In this document: positions 34,395-41,978 of the stretch, in pieces
Layout of the letters: the number at the start of each line of letters is the position of its first letter
How positions within the stretch are numbered: the first letter of the stretch is position 1
From: an uncultured Eubacteriales bacterium
GTDB lineage: Bacteria; Bacillota; Clostridia; Oscillospirales; Oscillospiraceae
Reading direction: 5' to 3'
Assembly: GCA_900545805.1 (NCBI GenBank)
Contig: URAL01000008.1
Location: 1 to 54,883, forward strand
Length of the DNA stretch: 54,883 bases
Notes under the pieces: model-generated
Databases searched by the model: none
What the model was told of the DNA's origin: nothing
Seen by the model: only the letters and a program-made list of their open reading frames with translations
Program-made: the position numbers and the translations under genes

Positions 34395-34877
34395 TTATTT
34401 ATGATATTTAGAGCCCTCTGATATCTTGAAGGCCCGATAGATCTGCTCTGCGAGCATGACACGCGCAAGGTGGTGCGGAAATGTCATTTCGCTCATACTA
34501 AGGCGCATGTCCGCACGCTGCTTAATTCTCGGCGATATGCCGAACGAACCGCCGATGACAAAGCATATCCTGCCACGTCCGGCCACGGCAAGGGAGCTTA
34601 TCCTCTGCGCAAGGTCCTCGCTTTTAAGCTGCATGCCCTCGACGCACATTGCGATGACATAGGCATCCTTTCCGAGTGCGCGCTCAATATCCGCCGCTTC
34701 CTTATCCAGAGCCGCGGCAATCTCCTTATCTGACGGCGATGAGCCAAGCTTTGTTTCATTTAGCTCTGCACATTCAAATTTACAGTAAGCCGACAGGCGC
34801 TTCGAGTATTCGTTGAACGCATCGACAAAAAACTGTTCCCTGAGCTTTCCGACGCACACTAACCTTATACTGAGCAT
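34395..34877 (-). CDS. rlmH: RlmH, 23S rRNA (pseudouridine1915-N3)-methyltransferase
   Basis: A 160-residue SPOUT methyltransferase modifying pseudouridine 1915 of helix 69 in 23S rRNA. Signatures: IRLVCVGKLREQFF at the start, FVIGGSFGISP (the SAM-binding knot) and the C-terminal MTFPHHLARVMLAEQIYRAFKI, with YHK at the very end as in most RlmH. It overlaps walJ by 13 bases, a frequent Firmicute arrangement. Confidence 0.97.
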   Translation of the reverse strand: MLSIRLVCVGKLREQFFVDAFNEYSKRLSAYCKFECAELNETKLGSSPSDKEIAAALDKEAADIERALGKDAYVIAMCVEGMQLKSEDLAQRISSLAVAGRGRICFVIGGSFGISPRIKQRADMRLSMSEMTFPHHLARVMLAEQIYRAFKISEGSKYHK

Positions 34878-35650
34878 TTTAACCTCTCTCCCGCCTCTAC
34901 TGCAAGCATATTATTTGCCGGAGCGACACTAATTTGCACGTTTTTAACGGAAACGGCGTCACTCACCGTCTTCAGAGCAAGCTCCGGCGTATCATTTTCG
35001 CGGCTGAGATGCCCTAATATTATATTCCCCGTGCCGTGCTTTGCAAGATATTCCGCCAAAGCTCCGCTGTCATCATTGGAAAGATGTCCGGTTGGCGCGA
35101 GTATTCGGCGCTTCAGAAAATAAGGGTACGCGCCATTTCTGAGCATGGCAACATCATGGTTTGCCTCGATGAGGGCAATGTCCGCCCCCTCAAGGCCTTC
35201 TATGAGCTCATCGTTTATGCTGCCTGTATCGGTCGCGAAGCCGAGAATGCCGTCGCCCTCAAAGCGGTATCCGACGCTGTAGGCAGCATCGTGCATTGTC
35301 CTGAAGCAGCTTATTTCAACGCCGCCGAGACCGAGCTTATCGTCCTCGGGTATGTATTCCAGATTTTGTTTTATATCCGGCTTTACCCGGCTGAGCTCCT
35401 CGCACAGTGGCTTTGGAGCGAATACACTCAGGCCGTGATGCTTAACGAGCATTGAAAGGCCGGAAATGTGATCGGAGTGCTCATGTGTTATGAGCACTCC
35501 GCACAGATCCTGCGGAGTAAGTCCAAGCTGAGTCAGGGCCGCGACGGTCCTGCGCATGGAGATACCCGCGTCTATAAGTATATTCGCTTTGCCCTCAGAA
35601 ACGAGGCTGCAATTGCCCGAGGAACCGCTGGCAAAAGTTACTATACGCAT
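34865..35650 (-). CDS. walJ: WalJ/YycJ-type metallo-beta-lactamase-fold hydrolase
   Basis: A 261-residue MBL-fold protein. Metal ligands are visible in HEHSDHISG, in MHDAAYSVGY and in a later GHLS. WalJ/YycJ members are exonuclease-like phosphodiesterases tied to wall homeostasis and DNA repair in Firmicutes. Start FASGSSGNCSLV is the family N-terminus. In Bacillus it ends the walRK operon and precedes rlmH (after htrC); here walJ-rlmH remain adjacent without walRK. Confidence 0.9.
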   Translation of the reverse strand: MRIVTFASGSSGNCSLVSEGKANILIDAGISMRRTVAALTQLGLTPQDLCGVLITHEHSDHISGLSMLVKHHGLSVFAPKPLCEELSRVKPDIKQNLEYIPEDDKLGLGGVEISCFRTMHDAAYSVGYRFEGDGILGFATDTGSINDELIEGLEGADIALIEANHDVAMLRNGAYPYFLKRRILAPTGHLSNDDSGALAEYLAKHGTGNIILGHLSRENDTPELALKTVSDAVSVKNVQISVAPANNMLAVEAGERLKCSV

Positions 35651-35654
35651 GTTT

Positions 35655-36959
35655 TTATCCTATCGATATCACTTTTTCGCGCAGCTCCGGCTCGTCGGGG
35701 TAATCGACGATGCTGATATCCGCGCCGAGCTTTCTGAGCTTGCCGACAAAATTCTCGTAGCCGCGCTCAATGAAATGTATATCCTCTATCTCGGTCCTGC
35801 CGCTGGCGCACATGCCGGCGATGACCATTGCCGCGCCCGCCCGCAGGTCGCAGGCCATGACCGGAGCTCCCGTGAGCTTTGCGCCGCCCTCGAATATCGC
35901 GATGCGGCCGTCGACCTGAATATCAGCGCCCATTTTGCGCAGCTCGTTTACATACTTAAAGCGGTTATCGTAAATGCCCTCGGTTATGACGCTTGTTCCG
36001 TTTGCCATACACAGGAGTGCGCCCATCTGCGGCTGCATATCCGTCGGGAAGCCGGGATACGGCAGAGTCTTTATATTTGCCTTGCGCAGGTGGCCGTTGC
36101 CCTTTACGAGAACGGAATCCTCATACTCCTGGACGATGGTGCCCGTCTCGCGCAGCTTTGCCGATATGCACTCAAGATGCTTTGGGATAACGTTCTTAAC
36201 AAGAACCTCGCCGCCGGTAGCCGCTGCTGCCACCATATATGTTCCGGCCTCGATCTGGTCGGGTATGATGGAATAGCTGCCGCCGTGCAGGCGCTCAACG
36301 CCTTTGACCTTGACGGTGTCGGTGCCCGCTCCGCGAATGTCCGCGCCCATAGAGTTTAAGAAGTTTGCAAGGTCAACTATGTGCGGCTCTCTCGCCGCGT
36401 TTTCGATTATCGTTCTGCCGCCGGCCATGGTCGCGGCGAGAATGATATTCATTGTCGCGCCGACAGATACCTTATCAAGATATATCTTAGCACCGTGCAG
36501 CTTACCGTCCTCCGCCTCGGCATACACAAATCCGTTGCGTACATCGACTACCGCGCCGAGGGCGTTCATGCCCTTAATGTGCTGGTCGATGGGACGGACG
36601 CCGAAGTTGCAGCCGCCGGGCATAGTTGTCTTCGCGCTGCCGAATCTGCCGAGCATAGCGCCGATAAGATAATACGATGCGCGGATCTTGCGCATGAGCT
36701 CAAACGGAGCGTCGCAGAAGCGGACATTGCGGCTGTCTATTTCTATAGTGCCGGGGCAGATCATTCTGACCTCGGCGCCGAGCTGAGTCAATATGGTAAG
36801 GAGCATGTCGGTATCGCTGATCTGAGGCATATTCTCTATGCGGCAGACCCCGTCTACCATCAATGCGGCCGGGATTATTGCGACCGCGGCATTTTTTGCT
36901 CCGCTTATTTCGACCTCGCCCTGAAGCGGTTTTCCACCGTTTATGACGTACTTTTCCAT
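35655..36959 (-). CDS. murA: UDP-N-acetylglucosamine 1-carboxyvinyltransferase (MurA), second copy
   Basis: A 434-residue MurA with Lys22-Asn23 and the reactive Cys117 in MPGGCNFGVRP; same reaction as the dcw-cluster copy. This one matches the usual MurA sequence closely (SGAKNAAVAIIPAAL; TDMQPQMGALL; YDNRFKYVNELRKMGA). It has its own promoter, is followed by walJ and rlmH, and so is the better candidate for the main housekeeping enzyme. Two MurA enzymes per genome are normal in low-GC Gram-positives. Confidence 0.96.
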   Translation of the reverse strand: MEKYVINGGKPLQGEVEISGAKNAAVAIIPAALMVDGVCRIENMPQISDTDMLLTILTQLGAEVRMICPGTIEIDSRNVRFCDAPFELMRKIRASYYLIGAMLGRFGSAKTTMPGGCNFGVRPIDQHIKGMNALGAVVDVRNGFVYAEAEDGKLHGAKIYLDKVSVGATMNIILAATMAGGRTIIENAAREPHIVDLANFLNSMGADIRGAGTDTVKVKGVERLHGGSYSIIPDQIEAGTYMVAAAATGGEVLVKNVIPKHLECISAKLRETGTIVQEYEDSVLVKGNGHLRKANIKTLPYPGFPTDMQPQMGALLCMANGTSVITEGIYDNRFKYVNELRKMGADIQVDGRIAIFEGGAKLTGAPVMACDLRAGAAMVIAGMCASGRTEIEDIHFIERGYENFVGKLRKLGADISIVDYPDEPELREKVISIG

Positions 36960-36998
36960 ATGTTACACCTTTCGTAGGTACTCACGCACCGGTTTGTT

Positions 36999-37027
36999 AT
37001 TATAGCACAGCGCATATGCGAAGGCAA
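36999..37027 (-). promoter_or_regulatory. sigmaA promoter of the second murA
   Basis: On the minus strand TTGCCT (-35), 17 bases and TATAAT with an extended TGC just before it. The spacer contains the palindrome GCATATGC. The start codon is about 40 bases downstream after GAAAGGTG. Confidence 0.7.
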
Positions 37028-37050
37028 TTAGCAATGTAAACAAATCGTAA

Positions 37051-37593
37051 CTATTCCTCGCTCTCCAAAAGGCGTTTTGCCTTCAAAACAGCGATAACAG
37101 TCTTGCCGTCGGCTATCTTTCCGTCCATTACGAGCTTTGTCAGCTCGTCTATATGGTGCTTTTCAACGCTCAAAAACTCACCCTCGTCAAGATGGCTCTT
37201 GCCTGTATGGAGGCCGCGGGCGAGATAGATATGCAGAGTTTCGGTCGAAAAGCCGGGCGACGTGTAGTCCTCGCCGAGGCTTATGATCTCGTCGGCTGTG
37301 AAGCCCGTTTCCTCGGAAAGCTCCCGCACGGCACATTCCATGGGATCCTCTCCCGGCTCAAGCTTGCCTGCCGGCGCTTCAAGCAGCTCTTTTTGGTAAG
37401 GATAGCGGAACTGACGAACGCAGTAGCAATAGCCGTCATCGTCAATAGGCAGTATTGTCGCTCCGCCAGGATGCTCGACGACCTCGCGCTTTACAATGCT
37501 CCCGTCGCACAGCTCAGCGTGGTCAAGACGCACATTCACAAGGACGCCGCGGTACTTCTCCTCGCTATCTATTCTCCTCTCAAAACAGCTCAT
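37051..37593 (-). CDS. Nudix hydrolase, ADP-ribose pyrophosphatase type
   Basis: A 180-residue Nudix enzyme of the NudF/ADPRase kind, which splits ADP-ribose to AMP and ribose 5-phosphate. The full Nudix box runs from GKLEPGEDPMECAVRELSEE onward (about residues 76-97) with TGF after it. The substrate-type feature SPGFSTE about 15 residues downstream of the box agrees with ADPRases. Upstream lies an extended -10 element. Single-gene unit. Confidence 0.9.
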   Translation of the reverse strand: MSCFERRIDSEEKYRGVLVNVRLDHAELCDGSIVKREVVEHPGGATILPIDDDGYCYCVRQFRYPYQKELLEAPAGKLEPGEDPMECAVRELSEETGFTADEIISLGEDYTSPGFSTETLHIYLARGLHTGKSHLDEGEFLSVEKHHIDELTKLVMDGKIADGKTVIAVLKAKRLLESEE

Positions 37594-37640
37594 AATTCGC
37601 CTCGCAAAAAATAATTATCTACTTTACATAATGCTCATAT

Positions 37641-37649
37641 AGTATAGCA
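37641..37649 (-). promoter_or_regulatory. Extended -10 promoter element for the ADPRase gene
   Basis: TGCTATACT on the minus strand, about 50 bases ahead of the start codon. No convincing -35 is seen. Confidence 0.4.
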
Positions 37650-37802
37650 CCTTGTTCGTAATTATTCCATAATTTTTGTATAGAAAATCAAAAAAAAATC
37701 CGTTAAACTATGTGTTGTTAACGAAATTTTTCAGAACATTATTCAGTTTGAACATTTTTTGTTTCCGCTGTGCAAATATGTTAAATTCAGGAGTCAAATG
37801 TT

Positions 37803-38024
37803 ATGTCATCTGAAACACTTTCAGATAAGATTGCAGCGCTTGTTCGCGACGGCGAGGAGCTTTCAAACGACGAGCTTATAAGCATCGTTCACGACGCTCA
37901 CTTGAGCTGTACCGAAGGCATTCAGGCCGATATTTTTACATATAACGGGCGCACACTAATACTCGCCTACGCCGCCGCGCCGCTGCGCGAGCGCCCCTGC
38001 GGTACGCGCCTGAGGAGACGGTAG
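37803..38024 (+). CDS. Short protein of unknown function, possibly cut off at its 3' end
   Basis: A 73-residue frame starting at an ATG ten bases after AGGAG. Residues 1-58 look like a real folded protein (LSDKIAALVRDGEELSNDELI, then a region with mixed helix and strand ending TYNGRTLILAYAA), while the last 15 residues (PLRERPCGTRLRRR) are rich in Arg and Pro and look out of frame or non-coding. The junction lies just before a GC-rich stretch and the inverted-repeat element at 38047. So this may be a gene whose end was replaced by the insertion. Not recognised. Confidence 0.4.
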   Translation: MSSETLSDKIAALVRDGEELSNDELISIVHDAHLSCTEGIQADIFTYNGRTLILAYAAAPLRERPCGTRLRRR

Positions 38025-38046
38025 CTCGGTCCCCAAACGGGCAGCA

Positions 38047-38322
38047 TAAGCTGACGGGAGCCGAACCCCTGCCGCCTGCCAATGCCCCTTTTCGGCGCTT
38101 TTCGCCTTTTTCTCTTTGATGGGCGAGCCCATCTTCATCGAAGAAAGACGAAAATCACCTGAGAATTGACACCGACAGGTGCCTTGCAGTTTTGGCAGAG
38201 CTGATTTTTGCTCAGGCAAGGCAAAGCCGCAGAGAATACTGACGTATTTTCAAGGGTTTTAACGCAGCATGGGTGAAAATCAGCCTGCCAAAACCGGTAG
38301 GTGTTCGACTCCCGTCAGCTTA
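38047..38322. repeat. 276-bp non-coding element with 28-bp imperfect terminal inverted repeats
   Basis: The ends 38047-38074 and 38295-38322 are complementary at 25 of 28 positions; the outermost 14 (TAAGCTGACGGGAG) are perfect. A second inverted pair lies inside: GTTTTGGCAG..CTGATTTT (38189-38208) with AAAATCAG..CTGCCAAAAC (38276-38294), and a small hairpin AATAC-TGAC-GTATT-like sits in the centre. No convincing protein is encoded. The nested pairing suits either a MITE-like mobile repeat or a folded RNA. The right end also reads like a tRNA T-arm (GTTCGACTCC), which may be chance. Confidence 0.6.
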
Positions 38323-38493
38323 ACCTGTAAGCAGTGGGCGCAAAGCAGACAGGGCTTGCAAAAAGCGTTAAACCACTTGGGAAATCTAACAACGGCATCG
38401 GTTACAAGAAAAAGGACGCTGAAAACTAAACAACAATGATATAAAAGCACCGAGATTGATACAATTTAATTATTCCTCCGCCGATTTTGCCGC

Positions 38494-38531
38494 TTGAGGG
38501 ATAAGTTGGCGTTTGAGGGGCAAGTTGTGGA
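38494..38531. repeat. Two tandem copies of a 19-bp repeat
   Basis: TTGAGGGATAAGTTGGCGT is followed at once by TTGAGGGGCAAGTTGTGGA; 14 of 19 positions agree. They lie in the gene-free stretch 38323-38611, which otherwise shows no coding signal, and upstream of the vanZ-like gene. Confidence 0.5.
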
Positions 38532-38560
38532 AGTCGGGGTGTCCCGGCTGTTTTTATCGG

Positions 38561-38589
38561 TAGAAATGTTCATACTTCGTCGGTATAAT
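38561..38589 (+). promoter_or_regulatory. Probable promoter of the vanZ-like gene
   Basis: TAGAAA as a weak -35, 17 bases, then TATAAT. The start codon lies about 40 bases downstream. Confidence 0.5.
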
Positions 38590-38626
38590 AGACGACGGGA
38601 AATCGAGATTTATGGAGACACTTGAT

Positions 38627-39247
38627 ATGCTTAACTGGTTGAGATCAATAATGAACTCAGGCTCGGTGCTGGGTTATTTCTTTCAAGCCGTGCCAATAAC
38701 CTGTGTTGTAGGAATCATATATGTGATAATCAGAGTAGTCATTATAAAGAGAAATAATCTTACGGTTGAATGGTTGAAAGAGATAATGAGGCTGCTTTTC
38801 TCCTGTTATCTTACGGGATTAATTAGCCTTGTTGTATTACCTGCAAACTTCTGGTTAGACTTTTTTGATGGTGTTTTCTTGGGCTGGTGGGATGAGATGC
38901 TCCCGTTTTTTAGCTTTAGCGGGTTCAATTTAGTACCATCATTCATAAAGGCATTATCAGGTGAGCTTAATATCGGCAGTTGGGTAAAAACAATGCTCAT
39001 AGGGAACATTGCGATGTTTTTACCATTGGGTTTTTTCCTCCCGTTTATCACAGAAAGAGTCAACAGAAAAAACATCTTTGTGGTAGCCATCGCTGTTCCA
39101 TTCATTGTAGAACTGTTGCAGATGGTATTTGGCAGAAGCTTCGATATTGACGACTTGATCTGTAACTTTATCGGCATCGTGGCAGGATTCTTCATTGGCT
39201 TTGCCATAAAAAATATCAAACAGAAGAGCAAGTCAACTGTGAGCTGA
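38627..39247 (+). CDS. VanZ family membrane protein
   Basis: A 206-residue membrane protein of the VanZ family, known for low-level teicoplanin resistance in enterococci but widespread with unknown roles. It has about five hydrophobic segments and the family pattern NIAMFLPLGFFLPFI followed by a polar loop, and IVELLQMVFGRSFDIDDLICNFIGIVAGF, where ELLQ, R.FDIDD and N..G are the conserved marks. The start at 38627 has GGAGA nine bases ahead; the ATG five codons earlier is possible. The gene is clearly richer in A and T than its neighbours, and lies between a repeat element and gene remnants, so it was probably acquired. Confidence 0.85.
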   Translation: MLNWLRSIMNSGSVLGYFFQAVPITCVVGIIYVIIRVVIIKRNNLTVEWLKEIMRLLFSCYLTGLISLVVLPANFWLDFFDGVFLGWWDEMLPFFSFSGFNLVPSFIKALSGELNIGSWVKTMLIGNIAMFLPLGFFLPFITERVNRKNIFVVAIAVPFIVELLQMVFGRSFDIDDLICNFIGIVAGFFIGFAIKNIKQKSKSTVS

Positions 39248-39266
39248 AAATCAAGAGGTAACCGCC

Positions 39267-39395
39267 ATGAAGCAAATCACAAATAAGGAATAAGAAGAGT
39301 GGCAGAAATACAAAGCGGAGAAAGCAAAGGGCCACGTCCTGCTGCCGGATACTGTCCGATTCATCTGCGAGGCCAGCGGCGCGAGTGCGCGCTGA
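39267..39395 (+). pseudogene. Decayed small gene of conjugative-element type
   Basis: Reading from ATG 39267: MKQITNKE, a stop (TAA at 39291), then EEWQKYKAEKAKGHVLLPD and TVRFICEASGA before a second stop at 39393, all in one frame. Small proteins starting MK.LTNKEYEEY...GRILTPD.LRFICEAN are common cargo of integrative elements in Clostridia. The TAA stands where Tyr (TAT/TAC) would be expected, so a single substitution opened the decay. The rest of the gene is missing. Confidence 0.6.
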
Positions 39396-39407
39396 CTTAT
39401 AAAATAA

Positions 39408-39439
39408 GTCGGAGCAAGCGATACAACGCTTGCTCCGAC
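39408..39439. terminator. 13-bp hairpin after the decayed gene
   Basis: GTCGGAGCAAGCG pairs perfectly with CGCTTGCTCCGAC across the 6-base loop ATACAA. No U-run follows, so it may be a terminator remnant or a transposon-end structure. Confidence 0.4.
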
Positions 39440-39476
39440 GTGGCAAAGAGCCGTAATTTTGATAGAAACCGTGTAA

Positions 39477-39542
39477 GGGGGTGCAACTTTGATTTAGAGG
39501 GGGTGCAATTTTTAATTTGAGGGGGTGCATTGATTTTGTATA
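39477..39542. repeat. Three tandem 22-bp repeats with GGGGGTGCA core
   Basis: GGGGGTGCA starts at 39477, 39499 and 39521, a strict 22-base period; the bases between are A/T-rich and similar (ACTTTGATTTAGA, ATTTTTAATTTGA). Such multiple short repeats resemble the terminal arrays of IS21-type elements or iterons. No transposase is nearby, so if it is an IS end, only the end remains. Confidence 0.65.
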
Positions 39543-39609
39543 TAGAACTTCACATATTCATCATACAGGCGCTTATACGAGGGGTTCTCCGGCGCTGTGG
39601 TCTTATATT
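39512..39609 (-). pseudogene. C-terminal scrap, possibly of an FGGY sugar kinase
   Basis: On the minus strand a frame reads TTAPENPSYKRLYDEYVKFY and ends IQNQCTPSN at a stop inside the tandem repeats. The motif PEN...Y..LY..Y..FY is the usual end of xylulokinase-like FGGY kinases. It has no start; on its upstream side it abuts, in another frame, the stop codon of the ABC ATPase gene. The match is by pattern and short, so it is offered cautiously. Confidence 0.3.
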
Positions 39610-39612
39610 GAA

Positions 39613-40218
39613 TTATACTGCTGACAGGTCGATGGTTCTTGTCGCAATTCGCTCAGCTAAATGTTTATTGTGAGTTACGGCAATGATGCCCATGTTGCGC
39701 TTTTCGGCCTCCGCCAGAACAACATGCCAGATCTGCGCCTGCGTGATCACATCGAGCATGGTGCTGATCTCGTCGCATATGAGATAGTCCGCGCCGCTCA
39801 TAAGGGCTCGCGCAACGCAAAAGCGCTGCAGCTCGCCGCCGGAGAGCTCACGCGGGAAACGGTTGAGCCACGCATTCTCAATTCCGAATGCCGCAAGCAC
39901 ATCCTCGCGCAGCTCACCGCTTTCCTCAAGCACCCTCTTCAGGCGCCAGCGGGGATTGATGGCCTTTTCCGGGTGCTGATAGATAAGCTGCACGGGGCAT
40001 ACTCCGTTTTTAGGCAACGGCTTGCCGTCAAGAAGAATTTCGCCCTTTGATGGCTCAAGGTAACCGGCAAGCATCATGGCAATGGTAGTTTTGCCGTAGC
40101 CGCTGGGGGCGAATATCGCAAGGCGTTCGCCTTTTTCGATCTTGACGCTTCTGTCCTCAAGTATCCACGGCTGCTTACGCTCATATTTAAAATAGACGTT
40201 TTTTGCTTCAAGAGCCAT
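39613..40218 (-). CDS. Peptide/nickel-type ABC transporter ATPase, short (DppF/NikE-like)
   Basis: A 201-residue nucleotide-binding subunit. Walker A is APSGYGKTT (with Tyr where Gly or Ser is usual), the Q-loop follows QLIYQHPEKAI, the signature is LSGGELQRFCVARAL, Walker B is YLICDEIS and the switch histidine is in VTHN. It is shorter than usual family members (about 260-320) because the C-terminal peptide-transport extension is missing; the adjacent kinase-like scrap suggests a deletion breakpoint right after its stop, although a natural short form is also known. It overlaps the other ATPase gene by 11 bases. Confidence 0.88.
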   Translation of the reverse strand: MALEAKNVYFKYERKQPWILEDRSVKIEKGERLAIFAPSGYGKTTIAMMLAGYLEPSKGEILLDGKPLPKNGVCPVQLIYQHPEKAINPRWRLKRVLEESGELREDVLAAFGIENAWLNRFPRELSGGELQRFCVARALMSGADYLICDEISTMLDVITQAQIWHVVLAEAEKRNMGIIAVTHNKHLAERIATRTIDLSAV

Positions 40219-41143
40219 GATAACACCTCACCTCTCCGCCTCTAATCTCGCGCACCGGCGGGACCTCTTTTTCGCACTCCTCCGTTTTATACGGGCAGCG
40301 CGGCGCAAACAGGCAGCCCTGCGGCAAATGCCCGGCATAGGGCTGGAAGCCCTCGATCGGCTGAAATCCGTTTTGAGGGAGAGCTCTCCAAAGCGCCTTG
40401 GAATACGGGTGTCTGAGCGCGTCGGGGCCGGCTTTGAAATCCGCGGCGGGCGCGGTTTCAACGGTAGTGCCTGCGTAAAAAACGGCTACACGGTCGGCAA
40501 ACTCGAACGCAAGGTCAATGTCATGCGTTATAAGTATGACCGCCTTCCCCTCGTCCGCCATCTCGCGGAACATTTTCAGAGCCTCAAGCGCCTGGTCAAG
40601 ACTCATGCCCGGCGTGGGCTCGTCCGCGATTATGAGCTGCGCGTCCGTAATAAGAGCCGTTGACACCAGAACGCGTCTTGCCATACCACCGGAGAGCTGG
40701 AACGGATAAAGCTGCTCCGTGCGCTCGGGCAGGTTAAGGCGCTCAAAGAGCTTTTTTCTTTTTTCGCTGGGCTTGGGCTTAGTGTGTCCGTCCGCCTGCT
40801 CCCCTATTTTCATGAGGGGATCGAGATAGGCGACCGACTGCGGCACCAAGGCGATCTCAGTGCCGCGCAGCTCCTTTTGGCGCTGCGGTGTGAGCTCGCT
40901 GCCCTTATAGTGCAGGTGTCCCCTGACCGTTGCATTTTCGGGGAGAATGCCCAAGATTGCCGAGGCGAGCAGGCTCTTGCCCGAGCCCGAGGAGCCGGCT
41001 ATTGCGACTATCTCGCCCGGGCGCACCGTCAGATGCAGATCCGATATGACCTTAAGCTCCTTCTGCTCCAAGCCGCTTTCATACATTCGAAAGCTCACGG
41101 ACAGGTTATGTATTTCAAGTATTGTTTCGTTTTTTTGTATCAT
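40208..41143 (-). CDS. Peptide/nickel-type ABC transporter ATPase (DppD/NikD-like)
   Basis: A 311-residue ATPase of the OppD/DppD group. Walker A GSSGSGKSLLA, Q-loop ALVPQSVAYLDP, signature LSGGMARRVLVSTAL (Gln of LSGGQ replaced by Met), Walker B LIIADEPTPG, switch His in ITHD. The C-terminal oligopeptide-type extension with cysteine pairs is present (CLFAPRCPYKTEECEKE), as in members that carry a 4Fe-4S cluster there. It pairs with the short ATPase to power the two permeases. Confidence 0.92.
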   Translation of the reverse strand: MIQKNETILEIHNLSVSFRMYESGLEQKELKVISDLHLTVRPGEIVAIAGSSGSGKSLLASAILGILPENATVRGHLHYKGSELTPQRQKELRGTEIALVPQSVAYLDPLMKIGEQADGHTKPKPSEKRKKLFERLNLPERTEQLYPFQLSGGMARRVLVSTALITDAQLIIADEPTPGMSLDQALEALKMFREMADEGKAVILITHDIDLAFEFADRVAVFYAGTTVETAPAADFKAGPDALRHPYSKALWRALPQNGFQPIEGFQPYAGHLPQGCLFAPRCPYKTEECEKEVPPVREIRGGEVRCYHGS

Positions 41144-41153
41144 TGCAAACTCC

Positions 41154-41978
41154 TTATTCCTGTGCGCTGTACGGGTCGATTATCATGCGCAGATAATCTC
41201 CGAGCTTATCGACGAGCAGCACTATAAGCACAAGCGTCAAACCGGGCAGCACAGCTGTCCACCACATACCGGTGGAAAGATAGCGCATACTCTCGGACAG
41301 GATGATGCCGATAGCCGCCTGCTCCGGAGGAAGTCCGAAGCCCAAAAACGAAACGGACGCTTCATGCAAAATTGCATGAGGGAAGAGCAATATAAGTCCT
41401 ACAATAAACTGCGGGACGAGATGCGGAAGCAGATGGTGCGTGAGGATCCAGCCGCTTGATTTGCCGAGTTTGCGGGAAACGGCAACATACTGCTGGGAGC
41501 GAAGCTGCAGGACCTCGCCTCGTATAAGCCTCGCAAGGAAGCACCAGTGCGTTGACGCGATGCCTATGAGAAGTCCCTTGAGTCCTCTGCCGAGGGAGAA
41601 CGAGATCAGGATTATGAGTATCGTATGCGGTACGCCCATGACGAGGTCGATGACCCAGTTTATGACGGCGTCTATGCGCTTTGAACCGGTAGCTGCCACG
41701 ATGCCGACCAAAACGGCGACCACGGCGCTGATGACGGAGGCGGCAAGACCGACCGTGATGCTCACGGACAGACCCTTGAGCGTGCGCAGGAAAAGGTCGC
41801 GTCCCAAGGCGTCCGTGCCGAAGGGGTGCTTAAAGCCGGGCGACTGCTTTGCGTTGAGAAAGCTGCCGGTTATGGCGTCGTCGGGGATGAGTATGCCGCA
41901 GGCGTAGATGGCTGCGAGCAGGAGGAAGATAACGACGGTCAGAATGACGACTTTGGTTCTGTGGTTTAATTTCTTCAT
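41154..41978 (-). CDS. Peptide/nickel-type ABC transporter permease (DppC/NikC-like)
   Basis: A 274-residue inner-membrane permease with about six segments. N-terminal family motif KHPFGTDALGRDLFLRTLKG and the EAA coupling loop (about residues 175-205, RLIRGEVLQLRSQQYVAVSRKLG split by a turn) are present, ending in GFGLPPEQAAIGIILSE as usual. It overlaps the upstream permease gene by four bases. Confidence 0.92.
   Translation of the reverse strand: MKKLNHRTKVVILTVVIFLLLAAIYACGILIPDDAITGSFLNAKQSPGFKHPFGTDALGRDLFLRTLKGLSVSITVGLAASVISAVVAVLVGIVAATGSKRIDAVINWVIDLVMGVPHTILIILISFSLGRGLKGLLIGIASTHWCFLARLIRGEVLQLRSQQYVAVSRKLGKSSGWILTHHLLPHLVPQFIVGLILLFPHAILHEASVSFLGFGLPPEQAAIGIILSESMRYLSTGMWWTAVLPGLTLVLIVLLVDKLGDYLRMIIDPYSAQE

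Noticed and set aside
37956..38219. An 87-codon minus-strand frame in the inverted-repeat element
   Set aside because: It crosses the terminal repeat and has a low-complexity, basic composition; it is more likely a by-product of the repeat.
38295..38322. tRNA-like 3' end (T-arm GTTCGACTCC and possible acceptor strand)
   Set aside because: No D-arm, anticodon arm or CCA is found; the pairing partner is the far terminal repeat instead.
39477..39542. CRISPR array
   Set aside because: Three short repeats with 13-base spacers that resemble each other, no cas genes; repeat and spacer sizes are wrong.
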